From an uncultured Succiniclasticum sp. (lineage in GTDB: Bacteria > Bacillota > Negativicutes > Acidaminococcales > Acidaminococcaceae), in assembly GCA_900544275.1 (NCBI GenBank), contig UQUU01000001.1:1-64000 (forward strand): a stretch of 64,000 nt of DNA, in the 5' to 3' direction. This document shows positions 42,540 to 50,720 of the stretch, piece after piece. Made by a program: the position numbers and the translations under genes. How positions within the stretch are numbered: position 1 is the first letter of the stretch; the number at the start of each line of letters is the position of its first letter. The notes below the pieces were generated by a model, which was not told the DNA's origin, made no database searches, and saw only the letters and a list, made by a program, of their open reading frames with translations.

Positions 42540-43508
42540 TTATTCTGCGTCGGCCAACAACGTTTGAATCGCAATTTTATTTTTCTGCATCCCATTGGCT
42601 AATAAGAACGCCTGGGTTTCTTCCAGGTCCTGTATATCCTTAGGTGTAACTTTTGTTGAAAAATCATACCAGGGCGCCATGCTTTTTACGTCAGCTACAG
42701 AAAGTCCCGTTTCCTTTGCGGTAAAGGCATAAGCCTGATCCGGTTCTTTCTGCATAAAGGTAATGCTTTCCCGGTGCAGTGCCAGGTATTTTTTTACCAT
42801 GTCCGGATGTTCTTTCAGAAATTTACCGCTGACGCCGATGACGATCGTCGCGTTCACAAGGCCTTCCCCGGTAGTCAATATCCGTGCCCCTGCCCTCTGG
42901 GCTCGCAGTACTTCCGCGCCGGCTACCAGCGCCGCGTCAGCCTCGCCGGAGAGCAAGGCGTTCACGCCGGCAGGGATACCGGTAGAACGAAATGCCACAT
43001 CGTTCAGAGTCAGCTTTTCTTTCGCCAGTGCCGCAGCCAAAATCTGGTGCAGAATCGTACCTTTCGGCCCTACCACCCGCTTGCCTTTCAAATCCGCCGC
43101 ACTTTTCAGCGAAGGATCTTTCACCATGATCGTAAACGCTTTCGGCGCGCGGCTGTAAATGCCCGCCACTTTTATGTCAGCACCGTTGGATGCGGCTAAA
43201 ATAGCACTGGTACCACCCAGGCAACTGGCGATATCCAGGGAACCGGCAGCCAATGCTTCCGTCTGCTTGGCTCCGGATGTGATTTCCGGAAACGTCACTT
43301 TCACGCCATCCTTTTCAAAACCTTTGACAATCGTCCCCTTATTTTTATCTACGATACTGGGAATATTCAGCGGTGCCTTGACATATGTGACCCGCAGCTC
43401 CGTTACCGGCGCCGCCGCTTTTTTAGCCGGCTCTTTACCGCCGCAGCCTGTTACAGAAACAGCCAATACAAACAGAGAAAGACAGAACAGCAATAATTTC
43501 GTTTTCAT
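42540..43508 (-). CDS. SsuA/TauA-type solute-binding lipoprotein
   Basis: 322 aa from the ATG behind AAGGAG. Signal peptide with lipobox VTGC (Cys near residue 22), then an NMT1/TauA-like fold: ELRVTYVK, ITSGAKQTEALAAGSLDIA and DLKGKRVVGPKGTI are family landmarks. It should feed the SsuCB-type permease and ATPase encoded convergently. The ligand (sulfonate, nitrate-like anion, thiamine precursor or other) cannot be read. A CTGACC-17-TACAAT promoter lies near 43580. Confidence 0.88.
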   Translation of the reverse strand: MKTKLLLFCLSLFVLAVSVTGCGGKEPAKKAAAPVTELRVTYVKAPLNIPSIVDKNKGTIVKGFEKDGVKVTFPEITSGAKQTEALAAGSLDIASCLGGTSAILAASNGADIKVAGIYSRAPKAFTIMVKDPSLKSAADLKGKRVVGPKGTILHQILAAALAKEKLTLNDVAFRSTGIPAGVNALLSGEADAALVAGAEVLRAQRAGARILTTGEGLVNATIVIGVSGKFLKEHPDMVKKYLALHRESITFMQKEPDQAYAFTAKETGLSVADVKSMAPWYDFSTKVTPKDIQDLEETQAFLLANGMQKNKIAIQTLLADAE

Positions 43509-43635
43509 TTTTACTCGGCTCCTTTTAGTAAGCTTTCTTATATACATTTTCTTACCTTATCTTTCATACGCTTTCTATTGTAACATAAATTTGCCGCCGG
43601 GTCAGATTCATTTTCGGACAAATAATGCAACGCAT

Positions 43636-43663
43636 TTACCTGAGATTCTTTCTGCTGTATAAT
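43636..43663 (+). promoter_or_regulatory. promoter of the first LUD gene
   Basis: -35 TTACCT (43636-43641), 16-bp spacer, perfect -10 TATAAT (43658-43663). Confidence 0.6.
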
Positions 43664-43702
43664 GAGCGTAGCGAGCAACACTATGCTATACCCACAGGCA
43701 GG

Positions 43703-43762
43703 ACCGGGGGACAGATATCTCCCGGGGAGAAAATTTTCCGGGAGAAAAAACCGGCTTAGGCA
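43703..43762 (+). repeat. shrinking CCGGGGRGA repeats in the LUD leader
   Basis: Units ACCGGGGGACAGATATCT (43703-43720), CCCGGGGAGAAAATTTT (43721-43737), CCGGGAGAAAAAA (43738-43750) and CCGGCTTAGGCA (43751-43762). Adjacent units are self-complementary, so alternative stems CCGGGGGA/TCTCCCGG or CCCGGGGA/TTTTCCGGG can form, a possible regulatory RNA. Confidence 0.5.
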
Positions 43763-43796
43763 CCGTTCTCCCTATGAGAAGAAGGAGGATCATCTT

Positions 43797-44402
43797 ATGG
43801 ATTTTACAAAAATTATAACCGCACTGAAGACACGCGGCTATGAGGTGAGCAGCTTCGCCTCCGCCAAGGACGCTGCGGACTATTTAAATAAAAAAATCGA
43901 CGGTTGTACGGTGGGTTTTGGAGATTCTGAAACTTTACTGGACATGCATTTATTTGAAATGCTGCAAACCCATAACGACGTGTATCATCCCAAATATCCC
44001 CGGGAAGGAAAAGGCTTTTATTCCACAGCGAGAGACTGCCTCACGACGGAAATTTTTCTGCTGTCCGCCAATGGGATCGCGGAAACCGGAGAAATCGTTA
44101 ATATTGACGGCACCGGCAATCGTATCGCCGGTTCATTGTACGGGCACAAAAAAGTCTATTTTGTCATCAGCCGGAATAAGATCTGTCCTACATTAGAAGA
44201 AGCGGCATTCCGCGCACGAAATGTCGCCGCGCCGTTAAATGCCCGGCGGCATGAATATAAAACGCCTTGTGCCATTAAATTGGATCGCTGTTATGACTGC
44301 CGCAGCCCCCAGCGGATCTGCAGCGCCCAAACAATCTACTGGCGGAAGATGAACCATATGGACATGGAAATCGTCCTGATCGACGAAGATATGGGGTATT
44401 GA
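43797..44402 (+). CDS. LUD-domain protein (lactate utilisation family), copy 1
   Basis: 201 aa from the ATG behind AAGGAGG (the longer frame runs through the structured leader). A stand-alone LUD (DUF162/LutC-like) domain with GFGDSETLL, NIDGTGNRIAGSLYGHKK and a C-terminal Cys set (CYDCRSPQRIC). LutC-like proteins work with LutA and LutB in lactate oxidation, but those partners are absent here, so function is open. A related 211-aa protein is encoded at 49945. Its last nine codons plus stop are copied 66 nt downstream. Confidence 0.88.
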   Translation: MDFTKIITALKTRGYEVSSFASAKDAADYLNKKIDGCTVGFGDSETLLDMHLFEMLQTHNDVYHPKYPREGKGFYSTARDCLTTEIFLLSANGIAETGEIVNIDGTGNRIAGSLYGHKKVYFVISRNKICPTLEEAAFRARNVAAPLNARRHEYKTPCAIKLDRCYDCRSPQRICSAQTIYWRKMNHMDMEIVLIDEDMGY

Positions 44403-44439
44403 CTTTTGCCCCTCCATTGTCGGTACCGCACCACGTGAA

Positions 44440-44468
44440 TCCTGATCGATGAAGATGCGGGGTACTGA
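44440..44468 (+). repeat. in-frame copy of the LUD gene tail with its stop
   Basis: TCCTGATCGATGAAGATGCGGGGTACTGA repeats the gene end at 44374-44402 with 4 differences in 29, exactly 66 nt (22 codons) later. It reads ILIDEDAGY-stop against VLIDEDMGY-stop; two of the changes are synonymous (GAC/GAT, TAT/TAC). Confidence 0.88.
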
Positions 44469-44498
44469 TTCCTCTGAAAAGCAGCACCCAACTATCTT

Positions 44499-44548
44499 AC
44501 AGCAGACTGCGGCCGTTGCAAAAACGCCGGCGGATCTGCTGTTTTTTT
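44499..44548 (+). terminator. terminator after the first LUD gene
   Basis: ACAGCAGA pairs with TCTGCTGT, with an inner GCGGCCGT/ACGCCGGC-type stem, followed by seven T on the plus strand. It also covers the end of the convergent antiporter gene. Confidence 0.9.
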
Positions 44549-46157
44549 ACGCTTCGATACGGTTGATCACCAGTACATCACCTGTTTTCAACATCGTATC
44601 GCCCTGGGGAATCACCACCTGTGAATCACGTTGGATCATGATGATCAGCTGGTCGCTTTCCAAATGAATTTCTCTGAGCGCACGCCCTTCGTATTCGTCC
44701 CCGGCCTGCACCGTAACTTCCGATAATTGGATTCCTTTGACTTCACTGCCCCGTTTGGCACTCAAAACCAACCGATCCCCTTCTTCCAGAACGGTCTGTC
44801 CGTTTGGTACGTTCCGTTCGCGGCCATGTTCCCGCAGTACGACCAGTGTTTCCGGTGGAAATGCAATCTCTTTCAGCGTCTTTCCTACCCAGGGATGTCC
44901 CGTAGGAATATGGAACTGAATAAACTGCACAGGCACTTCATCGGTATAGTCAGTGAACGTTTTCAATACATCATTACTGTCGTCAATCATCCCCAGCCTG
45001 CGGGAAGCAAGGGGCAAAAGCGAGCCTTGCACAAGAATCGACACCAATACAATGAAGAAGGTGACATGAAATACGATTTCGCCTGTTTCCGTTCCTACTA
45101 CTGCTAAAATAGCAAAAACAATAGAGGCGGCGCCGCGCAGGCCGGCAAACGACACCAGATACTTCTGTTCTCTGCTGCTGCCGGGAAAGGGCGCCAATAA
45201 AGCAAAAACCGCCACAGGGCGTGCCACAAAGGTCAAAAATAAAAGAATGCCCAGTGCGGGCAATGCCACTTCCAAAAGCTTATGGGGCGTAGAAAGTAAC
45301 CCCAAAAGAAAAAAGATAATAATCTGCATTAAACTGGTCAGTCCATCAAAAAAATGACTGACCACTCTTTTGTCTTTAAAGCGGGTATTTCCCAGCATAA
45401 TGCCGGCAATATATGTGGCCAGATACCCGTTACCATGCACCGCAGTAGGCAACGCATAGGCCAAAAGCGCAAGGCCAACGATCAGCACCATGGTAAAGCC
45501 GGCATCGCCAAAATGAAAGCGACGCAGTGCAAAACGGGCTGCATAGGCCACCGCAAAACCGAATACCAAACCAAAGCCAACCTGCGCAAGAACCATCAAC
45601 CAGGTAAAGCCCTGGCTGTTTTCGCCTTGCAGCATTGCAATAAAAATAATCGTAAGCATATAGGCAAACGGATCGTTACTGCCACTTTCCATTTCCAACA
45701 GGGACGCCGTATTATCCCGCAAATTCAGTTTACGGGAACGCAGCACGGAAAAAACGGAAGCCGCATCTGTAGAGGATACTACTGCCCCCATCAGAAAACT
45801 CAGCGGCCAGCTGCAATTCAGTACAACATGGGCACATAGCCCGGTGAGCAAGGCGGTAATCAACACGCCGAGGGATGCCAGCAAACCGGCTTTCACCGCC
45901 ACCGGGCGCGCCTGCTTCCAGTTTGTACTGAAACCGCCATAAAACATAATAAAAATCAAAGCTACCGTACAGATATCTTCCGTAATGTGATAATCGCTGA
46001 AGGAAATCTTTAGCAGTCCGTCCGAGCCGAACCCCATGCCTAATAGGATAAAGGCCAGCAGCATGGGAATACCCAATTTATTAGATACTCGATTCAAAAA
46101 GACGCTGGCAAAAATCACGACAGCGGATAAAAGCAACAAATTGACCATGGACTTCAC
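44547..46157 (-). CDS. K+/H+ (or Na+/H+) antiporter with two TrkA-C domains
   Basis: 536-aa CPA1-type antiporter close to NhaP2/CvrA. About 12 membrane helices (residues 1-390), with ion-site Asp in MGAVVSSTDAASVFS and GSNDPFAYML. The cytosolic part holds two TrkA-C-like regulatory domains (FHIPTGHPWVGKTL..., VTVQAGDEYEGRAL...), which in relatives bind nucleotides. GTG start with AAGGA four to five bases upstream; an ATG three codons on is the alternative. The gene follows a pair of GTPase genes on the same strand (15-nt gap), so an operon is likely. Confidence 0.92.
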   Translation of the reverse strand: MKSMVNLLLLSAVVIFASVFLNRVSNKLGIPMLLAFILLGMGFGSDGLLKISFSDYHITEDICTVALIFIMFYGGFSTNWKQARPVAVKAGLLASLGVLITALLTGLCAHVVLNCSWPLSFLMGAVVSSTDAASVFSVLRSRKLNLRDNTASLLEMESGSNDPFAYMLTIIFIAMLQGENSQGFTWLMVLAQVGFGLVFGFAVAYAARFALRRFHFGDAGFTMVLIVGLALLAYALPTAVHGNGYLATYIAGIMLGNTRFKDKRVVSHFFDGLTSLMQIIIFFLLGLLSTPHKLLEVALPALGILLFLTFVARPVAVFALLAPFPGSSREQKYLVSFAGLRGAASIVFAILAVVGTETGEIVFHVTFFIVLVSILVQGSLLPLASRRLGMIDDSNDVLKTFTDYTDEVPVQFIQFHIPTGHPWVGKTLKEIAFPPETLVVLREHGRERNVPNGQTVLEEGDRLVLSAKRGSEVKGIQLSEVTVQAGDEYEGRALREIHLESDQLIIMIQRDSQVVIPQGDTMLKTGDVLVINRIEA

Positions 46158-46172
46158 CAGTTCCTTTCCGCC

Positions 46173-47357
46173 TTACTTCGTCTCATTTGCCAAACTTTCC
46201 ATGATTTCTTTATAGGTTCTCTCCACCTTGCGGCTCAGGTTTTCTCTGATGCTCCTGGAGGTACGAACCAGGCCTGCCGCTATATCCATAGCCAGACTGA
46301 CAGACAAGCCCTTGCTGTATTCATACCCATTTACATAGGTAATGCGCCGAAAAGCGGGGCGCCAGCGCTTGTCCATCTGTTGCTTATCTTCTGTGAGAAG
46401 AAGGTAGGCATTCGCCGCTTTTTCCAAACGATCCCCGTCGGCATCGATGGCGCCAAGCGTATTCAATAAATCGTAATTAACCAGATCGATCAACTGTTTC
46501 GCAGAATTATTATTCAGTACAAAACTGATTTTTCCGTTCGCCAATAACAAAAGGCTTCTTTCTTTCCAAGCAGTCAGTTTCGCCCGAAGGTTCGCTTTAT
46601 AGATAGCGGGCAACCGTACCGTAATATCCTCCGCCAGATTATAGCGGGCTGCTTCCAGCACCTCCTGCCGACCGAACCGGACTATCTTATCGCCGCCCAG
46701 GGTTTCGCCTGCGACACTGGAAACCGGAATGATCTCCGGTATTTTCGCAAAGGGAATGTGTTTCTGCAGTTCTTCCCGCAGATACTGCTGCATGCCTTCT
46801 ATTTTCTCCGCTTTTTTGTAGCCTTCCTCGGCATTGGTCAGCACGATCACGACTTTACAGCCCATTGCCAGAAGAGGCACGATCACTTCTGTGACTTCCG
46901 CTTCTTCAATACGCGCTGTGTTCGCGGAAAAGCAATAATACACCGCATGGAACCACTGCTCGAGATAGACCGAGGTATTGCGCCGGGTGACCAGTTCCAG
47001 CACTTCTCTGCGCCATTCCGGCAGCGAATCGGCTTCGATCCCCCAAGTATCAAACACATGATAGGCTACACCATTACGGGTCAGTATCTGTTCATGCAGG
47101 CCTTTTCCGGTTTTCGGCAACCCCGCTCCCACAGGCAAGGTAAACCCATACAGGTAATTAAGCAATGAGGTTTTGCCGGAGCCGGTCTTGCCCAACGCCA
47201 AAATATTACATACCGCAGGTTTTTTCGGCTGTACAGCCGGGTCGTCAGTTTCCTTTTGCACCCCATCCGGGGCCTGCTCTTTAGTTTTGGTTGCAGAAAC
47301 ATCGCTGTTTTTAGCAACGCTCTTTTGTTTGAATCGCGTCCAAATATTGGTAAACAT
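46173..47357 (-). CDS. Era/dynamin-like GTPase, paralogue 1
   Basis: 394 aa. A Lys/Gln-rich leader (about 45 residues) precedes a P-loop GTPase: ALGKTGSGKTSLL, VFDTWG as G3, and VLTNAEE in the G4 position, where the usual Asp of NKxD is replaced, so guanine specificity is doubtful. The C-terminal half has helical and hydrophobic parts (SKGLSVSLAMDIAAGL) that might contact membrane. ATG at 47357 follows GAGGAAG. Paired with a second GTPase 70 nt upstream; role unknown. Confidence 0.8.
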   Translation of the reverse strand: MFTNIWTRFKQKSVAKNSDVSATKTKEQAPDGVQKETDDPAVQPKKPAVCNILALGKTGSGKTSLLNYLYGFTLPVGAGLPKTGKGLHEQILTRNGVAYHVFDTWGIEADSLPEWRREVLELVTRRNTSVYLEQWFHAVYYCFSANTARIEEAEVTEVIVPLLAMGCKVVIVLTNAEEGYKKAEKIEGMQQYLREELQKHIPFAKIPEIIPVSSVAGETLGGDKIVRFGRQEVLEAARYNLAEDITVRLPAIYKANLRAKLTAWKERSLLLLANGKISFVLNNNSAKQLIDLVNYDLLNTLGAIDADGDRLEKAANAYLLLTEDKQQMDKRWRPAFRRITYVNGYEYSKGLSVSLAMDIAAGLVRTSRSIRENLSRKVERTYKEIMESLANETK

Positions 47358-47426
47358 ACGCTTCCTCAAATTCTCTCCGGGAATATGTACCGCTTCATTT
47401 TATCGATTTTATTCTATTGCTTTATT

Positions 47427-48536
47427 TTATTTATAATATTTCTGAATCAGCGTCATGATCACATTCATCGCAAAGGCGGAAGAAAGGTCTACTTTCTCGC
47501 CTTTGGCCATATGCGCTGCCGCTTTATAACAGATTTCATTGATAGCTTTGCCAAAAGCATATGTAAAAGAAGTTGCCACACTGCCATTTACAACTACGGC
47601 CGCCATGGTTCCTGCGCCGGGAATCACCTTCAACAAAGAACGTGAAAAAATACGTCCCGTATTGGCTACCACCACATTCACAAACACTTCCTTGATTTTA
47701 TCCGTACCCCGGTCGATGCCCCAATAATTAAATAAATGAGTCGCCATCGTAGTCTGGATCGCAATCAACGCTGCGGAATCCGTCATCGGCAAAGGACAAA
47801 CTACAGCGCCGCCGGCCGCCACCACATAACGATGGATCAGTTGATCCGCCTGTAAATGTTTGATGCGCAATTCCTGTCCCAACGCCTGGGCAAAGGCCAG
47901 TTGCAGCCCGCTGTCCAACTGATCGACAGACCATTCGATAAGCGCCTCCCACTGTACCATTTCCTCCGGGATGCGGGGATCAAGACTGACCGCAAACACC
48001 TTGGTTTCTGGTAACTTTTCCGCCAGTGCCGCTTTCATTTCATCCAGTTCCACAACGGTAGCGCTATCGATCTGGGTCAAAACTATACAGACTTTGGTCA
48101 GGCCGGACAATGCGGCTACCGCCGTCAGATCCGCAGGAACAACGCGCTTGTTGGCGGCGGAAATGCAATACCAGGTCAGATGCACATGCTTCGTAACATC
48201 GCTTTGCTGATTGGCTTCTTTCACAAAGCCGATCACTTCTTTATAAAACTTATCCTGTTTTTCTTCCCCGGTTTCGTATCCCCGGGTATCATATAAAATA
48301 ACATCGCTGTGTTCCGGTTCATAGCGGGCGATATGTTCTGTCACAGATCGGCCGCTCCCGGTAGGGGCCGCATCCATGCCAAACAACCGGTTAATCAGAC
48401 TGCTCTTCCCCACGCCTGTGCCGCCGGTTACCAACACGCTGGGTTTTTGTACGGTTTTACGGATCTTATTTAAAATCTTGTCATAATCAAAATATTGCAG
48501 TTTATCGATCAGTTTCACTACACGATCTTCATCCAT
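47427..48536 (-). CDS. Era-like GTPase with C-terminal DUF697-type domain, paralogue 2
   Basis: 369 aa. P-loop GGTGVGKSSL at residues 38-47, G3 DTRG and G4 TQID with the normal Asp. The C-terminal region has hydrophobic helices around PLPMTDSAALIAIQ and RSLLKVIPGAGTMAAVVVNG, as in DUF697-containing GTPases thought to insert in membranes. ATG at 48536 with GGAGGCG. First gene of a run GTPase-GTPase-antiporter, which suggests membrane or ion homeostasis, but this is guilt by association. Confidence 0.85.
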   Translation of the reverse strand: MDEDRVVKLIDKLQYFDYDKILNKIRKTVQKPSVLVTGGTGVGKSSLINRLFGMDAAPTGSGRSVTEHIARYEPEHSDVILYDTRGYETGEEKQDKFYKEVIGFVKEANQQSDVTKHVHLTWYCISAANKRVVPADLTAVAALSGLTKVCIVLTQIDSATVVELDEMKAALAEKLPETKVFAVSLDPRIPEEMVQWEALIEWSVDQLDSGLQLAFAQALGQELRIKHLQADQLIHRYVVAAGGAVVCPLPMTDSAALIAIQTTMATHLFNYWGIDRGTDKIKEVFVNVVVANTGRIFSRSLLKVIPGAGTMAAVVVNGSVATSFTYAFGKAINEICYKAAAHMAKGEKVDLSSAFAMNVIMTLIQKYYK

Positions 48537-48567
48537 GGCACGCCTCCGAAGATATTTTCTGCTATTG

Positions 48568-48576
48568 ATTATAACA
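48568..48576 (-). promoter_or_regulatory. extended -10 promoter of the GTPase-antiporter unit
   Basis: TGTTATAAT on the minus strand, 30 bp upstream of the GTPase start. No clear -35. Confidence 0.6.
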
Positions 48577-48659
48577 TATTATTCAAAGCTAAGTGTAATC
48601 TTTGTGAAAAGATACGCTAGCCACTAACTCTTGTGCAACTCATAAAGGATAAGAAAAAA

Positions 48660-48688
48660 CGGCGCTCAGCCAAACGCCCTGAACGCCG
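48660..48688 (-). terminator. terminator after the amidohydrolase gene
   Basis: CGGCGtTCAG pairs with CTGAgCGCCG and is followed by TTTTTT on the minus strand. Confidence 0.9.
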
Positions 48689-48708
48689 CTAAATTCCCTT
48701 GCCTTCTA

Positions 48709-49602
48709 TCAATACTCCGTGGTTTGTAAAACATTCCCGATCCGACTGTATACCCGGAGAGCATTTTCATAGTAAAAAGCCTCCCAATATTGTTCGGGAA
48801 TGATTTTGCCCAGATTGCGTATATTATCCGGAATATTAATCAAAGGCCAGTCGCTGCCATACATAATTTTATGCCATATCCCCTGATACTCCAGCCACAT
48901 CCGGATATACTGCTGAAATCCACTTAGGGCTGCTTCCCGTTCCGGTGTCAGATGATGCTCCCATAAGCCAGAAAAATCTATAAACACATTTTCATTTTTC
49001 GCCGCTACTTCGATAGCATCAGGGATCCAGGGATTTCCCACATGACAAATGACAAAACGCACCCCCGGATGCGAACCTGCCGCTTCATCGACCGTAAGAG
49101 GGTGGGCATACCGCAGCCGTCCATGATGATTCGCCGTTTCACCGCTGTGCATCGCCACCGGCACATCGTAAGCCCGGGCAAGCTCAAACAGCGGCTCATG
49201 CCGCTTGTCATAAAGATACACGTTTTCGTAGCCCATGTAAAATTTAATCCCTACACAATGCGGTTCCCGCTGCAGATAATATTCAAATTCCAGCGCGGTT
49301 TTTTCTGCATTTTCCAAAGTGATCGCCTCACTTTGTACCCCCAGACAATAACCTATATTTTGCGGCTGATTATACGGCTGTGCACAAAACGGCGCACCGC
49401 CTAAATCAATAAGACGGGGCACTACGCCGCCAAAACGACAGGGCGCTTCAAAACTGTTGCCCATGGCCACAGAAAAAACAATTCCATTTTCTGCGCAGAT
49501 GTTCTCCCAGCCTTCCCGGGAATTTATGTGTCCGGCCAGCTGCGCCAATTGATCAAAGCCTTCTTTTTTGTAATAATGCATATGCGCATCGATAATCTTC
49601 AT
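48709..49602 (-). CDS. amidohydrolase-2 family TIM-barrel protein
   Basis: 297 aa from the ATG behind GAAGGTG; the longer upstream frame has no site. Metal motif D-A-H-x-H (IIDAHMHYY) at residues 5-9, then AMHSGET and FVICHVGNPW with the further His ligands, and YGSDWPLI near the C-terminus with the catalytic Asp. This superfamily includes hydrolases and decarboxylases of aromatic or lactone substrates. No substrate can be named. Its own promoter and terminator make it a single-gene unit. Confidence 0.88.
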   Translation of the reverse strand: MKIIDAHMHYYKKEGFDQLAQLAGHINSREGWENICAENGIVFSVAMGNSFEAPCRFGGVVPRLIDLGGAPFCAQPYNQPQNIGYCLGVQSEAITLENAEKTALEFEYYLQREPHCVGIKFYMGYENVYLYDKRHEPLFELARAYDVPVAMHSGETANHHGRLRYAHPLTVDEAAGSHPGVRFVICHVGNPWIPDAIEVAAKNENVFIDFSGLWEHHLTPEREAALSGFQQYIRMWLEYQGIWHKIMYGSDWPLINIPDNIRNLGKIIPEQYWEAFYYENALRVYSRIGNVLQTTEY

Positions 49603-49732
49603 ACTTACACCTTCAGATCCATACATGTGACCGACCCGCGGATACGGAGCCAGACAAAGCAGAAAACCGCTGCTGCGCCGGTTCCGTAACTTCACTTTGC
49701 TTTTATCTTTTAACTTTATAAGCTAATATTAT

Positions 49733-49761
49733 ATTTTATCATTTGCTTTTGGCAGCGTCAA
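49733..49761 (-). promoter_or_regulatory. promoter of the amidohydrolase gene
   Basis: -35 TTGACG (49756-49761), 17-bp spacer, -10 TAAAAT (49733-49738), minus strand. Confidence 0.7.
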
Positions 49762-49817
49762 TTTGACCGTGAAATGAATTGCGACTAAATCGGGCACCTT
49801 GTTTTTTGCCTTTCTTT

Positions 49818-49865
49818 TACATCTCTGTGCTTCCATATCTCCGTGTTTCTATAGCTCCATGTCCT
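49818..49865. repeat. three 16-bp tandem repeats
   Basis: TACATCTCTGTGCTTC (49818), CATATCTCCGTGTTTC (49834) and TATAGCTCCATGTCCT (49850), exactly 16 bp apart, in the 340-bp gap between the divergent amidohydrolase and LUD genes. A TATAAT about 40 bp further on (near 49908) is the likely -10 for the LUD gene; the rest of the gap shows nothing else. Confidence 0.8.
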
Positions 49866-49944
49866 ACCATTTTTTCATTTTCTAATTTTAAGATGGTAAG
49901 AGATGTATTATAATTAAAATAAAAAATGAACGAGGAGGTACATC

Positions 49945-50580
49945 ATGACTGATCCGAAAACAAAACGTAATGCCCTGTTAGGCGCTACACTGGTAAAACG
50001 GTTAAAACAGCGGGCCTTTGACGCCTATTACTGCGCCACAAAAGAAGAAGCGCTGCAACAGGCCTTAGACCTGATTTCGCCCGAGGATGTAATTTCCTGG
50101 GGCGGCTCTGCCACCATTGCAGAAATCGGCCTGCTGGCTCATGTGCGCGGCCACTATACCTGCATCGACCGGGACACGGCAAAAACGCCGGAAGAACGCA
50201 TGGAGTTAATGCGTCGGGGACTTTTGTGCGATACGTTCCTCATGAGCGCGAATGCCATAACGACCGCAGGGGAATTAATAAATATTGACGGCAACGGCAA
50301 CCGCTGCGCCGCTCTGATTTACGGGCCTAAGCAGGTCATCATCATCGCCGGTCTGAATAAGGTCACAAAAACGCTTCCTTCCGCCATTGACCGGGCGCAT
50401 GAAACGGCAGCCACAATCAACATTCAGCGTTTCAACGCGCAGACTCCCTGCACTTTAACAGGCGTTTGCGCCGATTGTAACTGTGATGACACCATTTGCA
50501 ACTATATCGTAGTCACACGCCGCAGTAAACCGGCCAACAAAATCAAAGTCATCCTGGTAGGCGAGGATGTAGGATATTAA
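49945..50580 (+). CDS. LUD-domain protein (lactate utilisation family), copy 2
   Basis: 211 aa, a stand-alone LUD domain with WGGSATIAEIGL, the conserved NIDGNGNRCAALIYGPKQVIII and a C-terminal Cys group (CTLTGVCADCNCDD) that could bind metal. It ends VGEDVGY like copy 1 (DEDMGY), so the two are true paralogues at 43.8 and 49.9 kb. ATG with GAGGAGG. No LutA or LutB genes nearby; role open. A 19-bp direct repeat and a terminator follow. Confidence 0.88.
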   Translation: MTDPKTKRNALLGATLVKRLKQRAFDAYYCATKEEALQQALDLISPEDVISWGGSATIAEIGLLAHVRGHYTCIDRDTAKTPEERMELMRRGLLCDTFLMSANAITTAGELINIDGNGNRCAALIYGPKQVIIIAGLNKVTKTLPSAIDRAHETAATINIQRFNAQTPCTLTGVCADCNCDDTICNYIVVTRRSKPANKIKVILVGEDVGY

Positions 50581-50651
50581 GTAAAGCAAATAAGCGCAAC
50601 GGCAATGCTGTCAGATATCCTTGCGCCGGAAAAATGAAAACATTAATTTGA

Positions 50652-50689
50652 GAGAATTACAAACAGTTTAGAGAATCACAAACAAATAG
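50652..50689. repeat. 19-bp tandem direct repeat
   Basis: GAGAATTACAAACAGTTTA (50652-50670) and GAGAATCACAAACAAATAG (50671-50689), directly adjacent, between the LUD stop and its terminator. Confidence 0.75.
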
Positions 50690-50690
50690 C

Positions 50691-50720
50691 AACGGCCCGT
50701 TCCAACTAGAACAGGCCGTT
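50691..50720. terminator. terminator between LUD copy 2 and the CofE-like gene
   Basis: AACGGCC-GTTC pairs with GAAC-GGCCGTT around a short loop and is followed by TTACTTTT on plus; A-rich on the other side, so possibly bidirectional. Confidence 0.82.
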
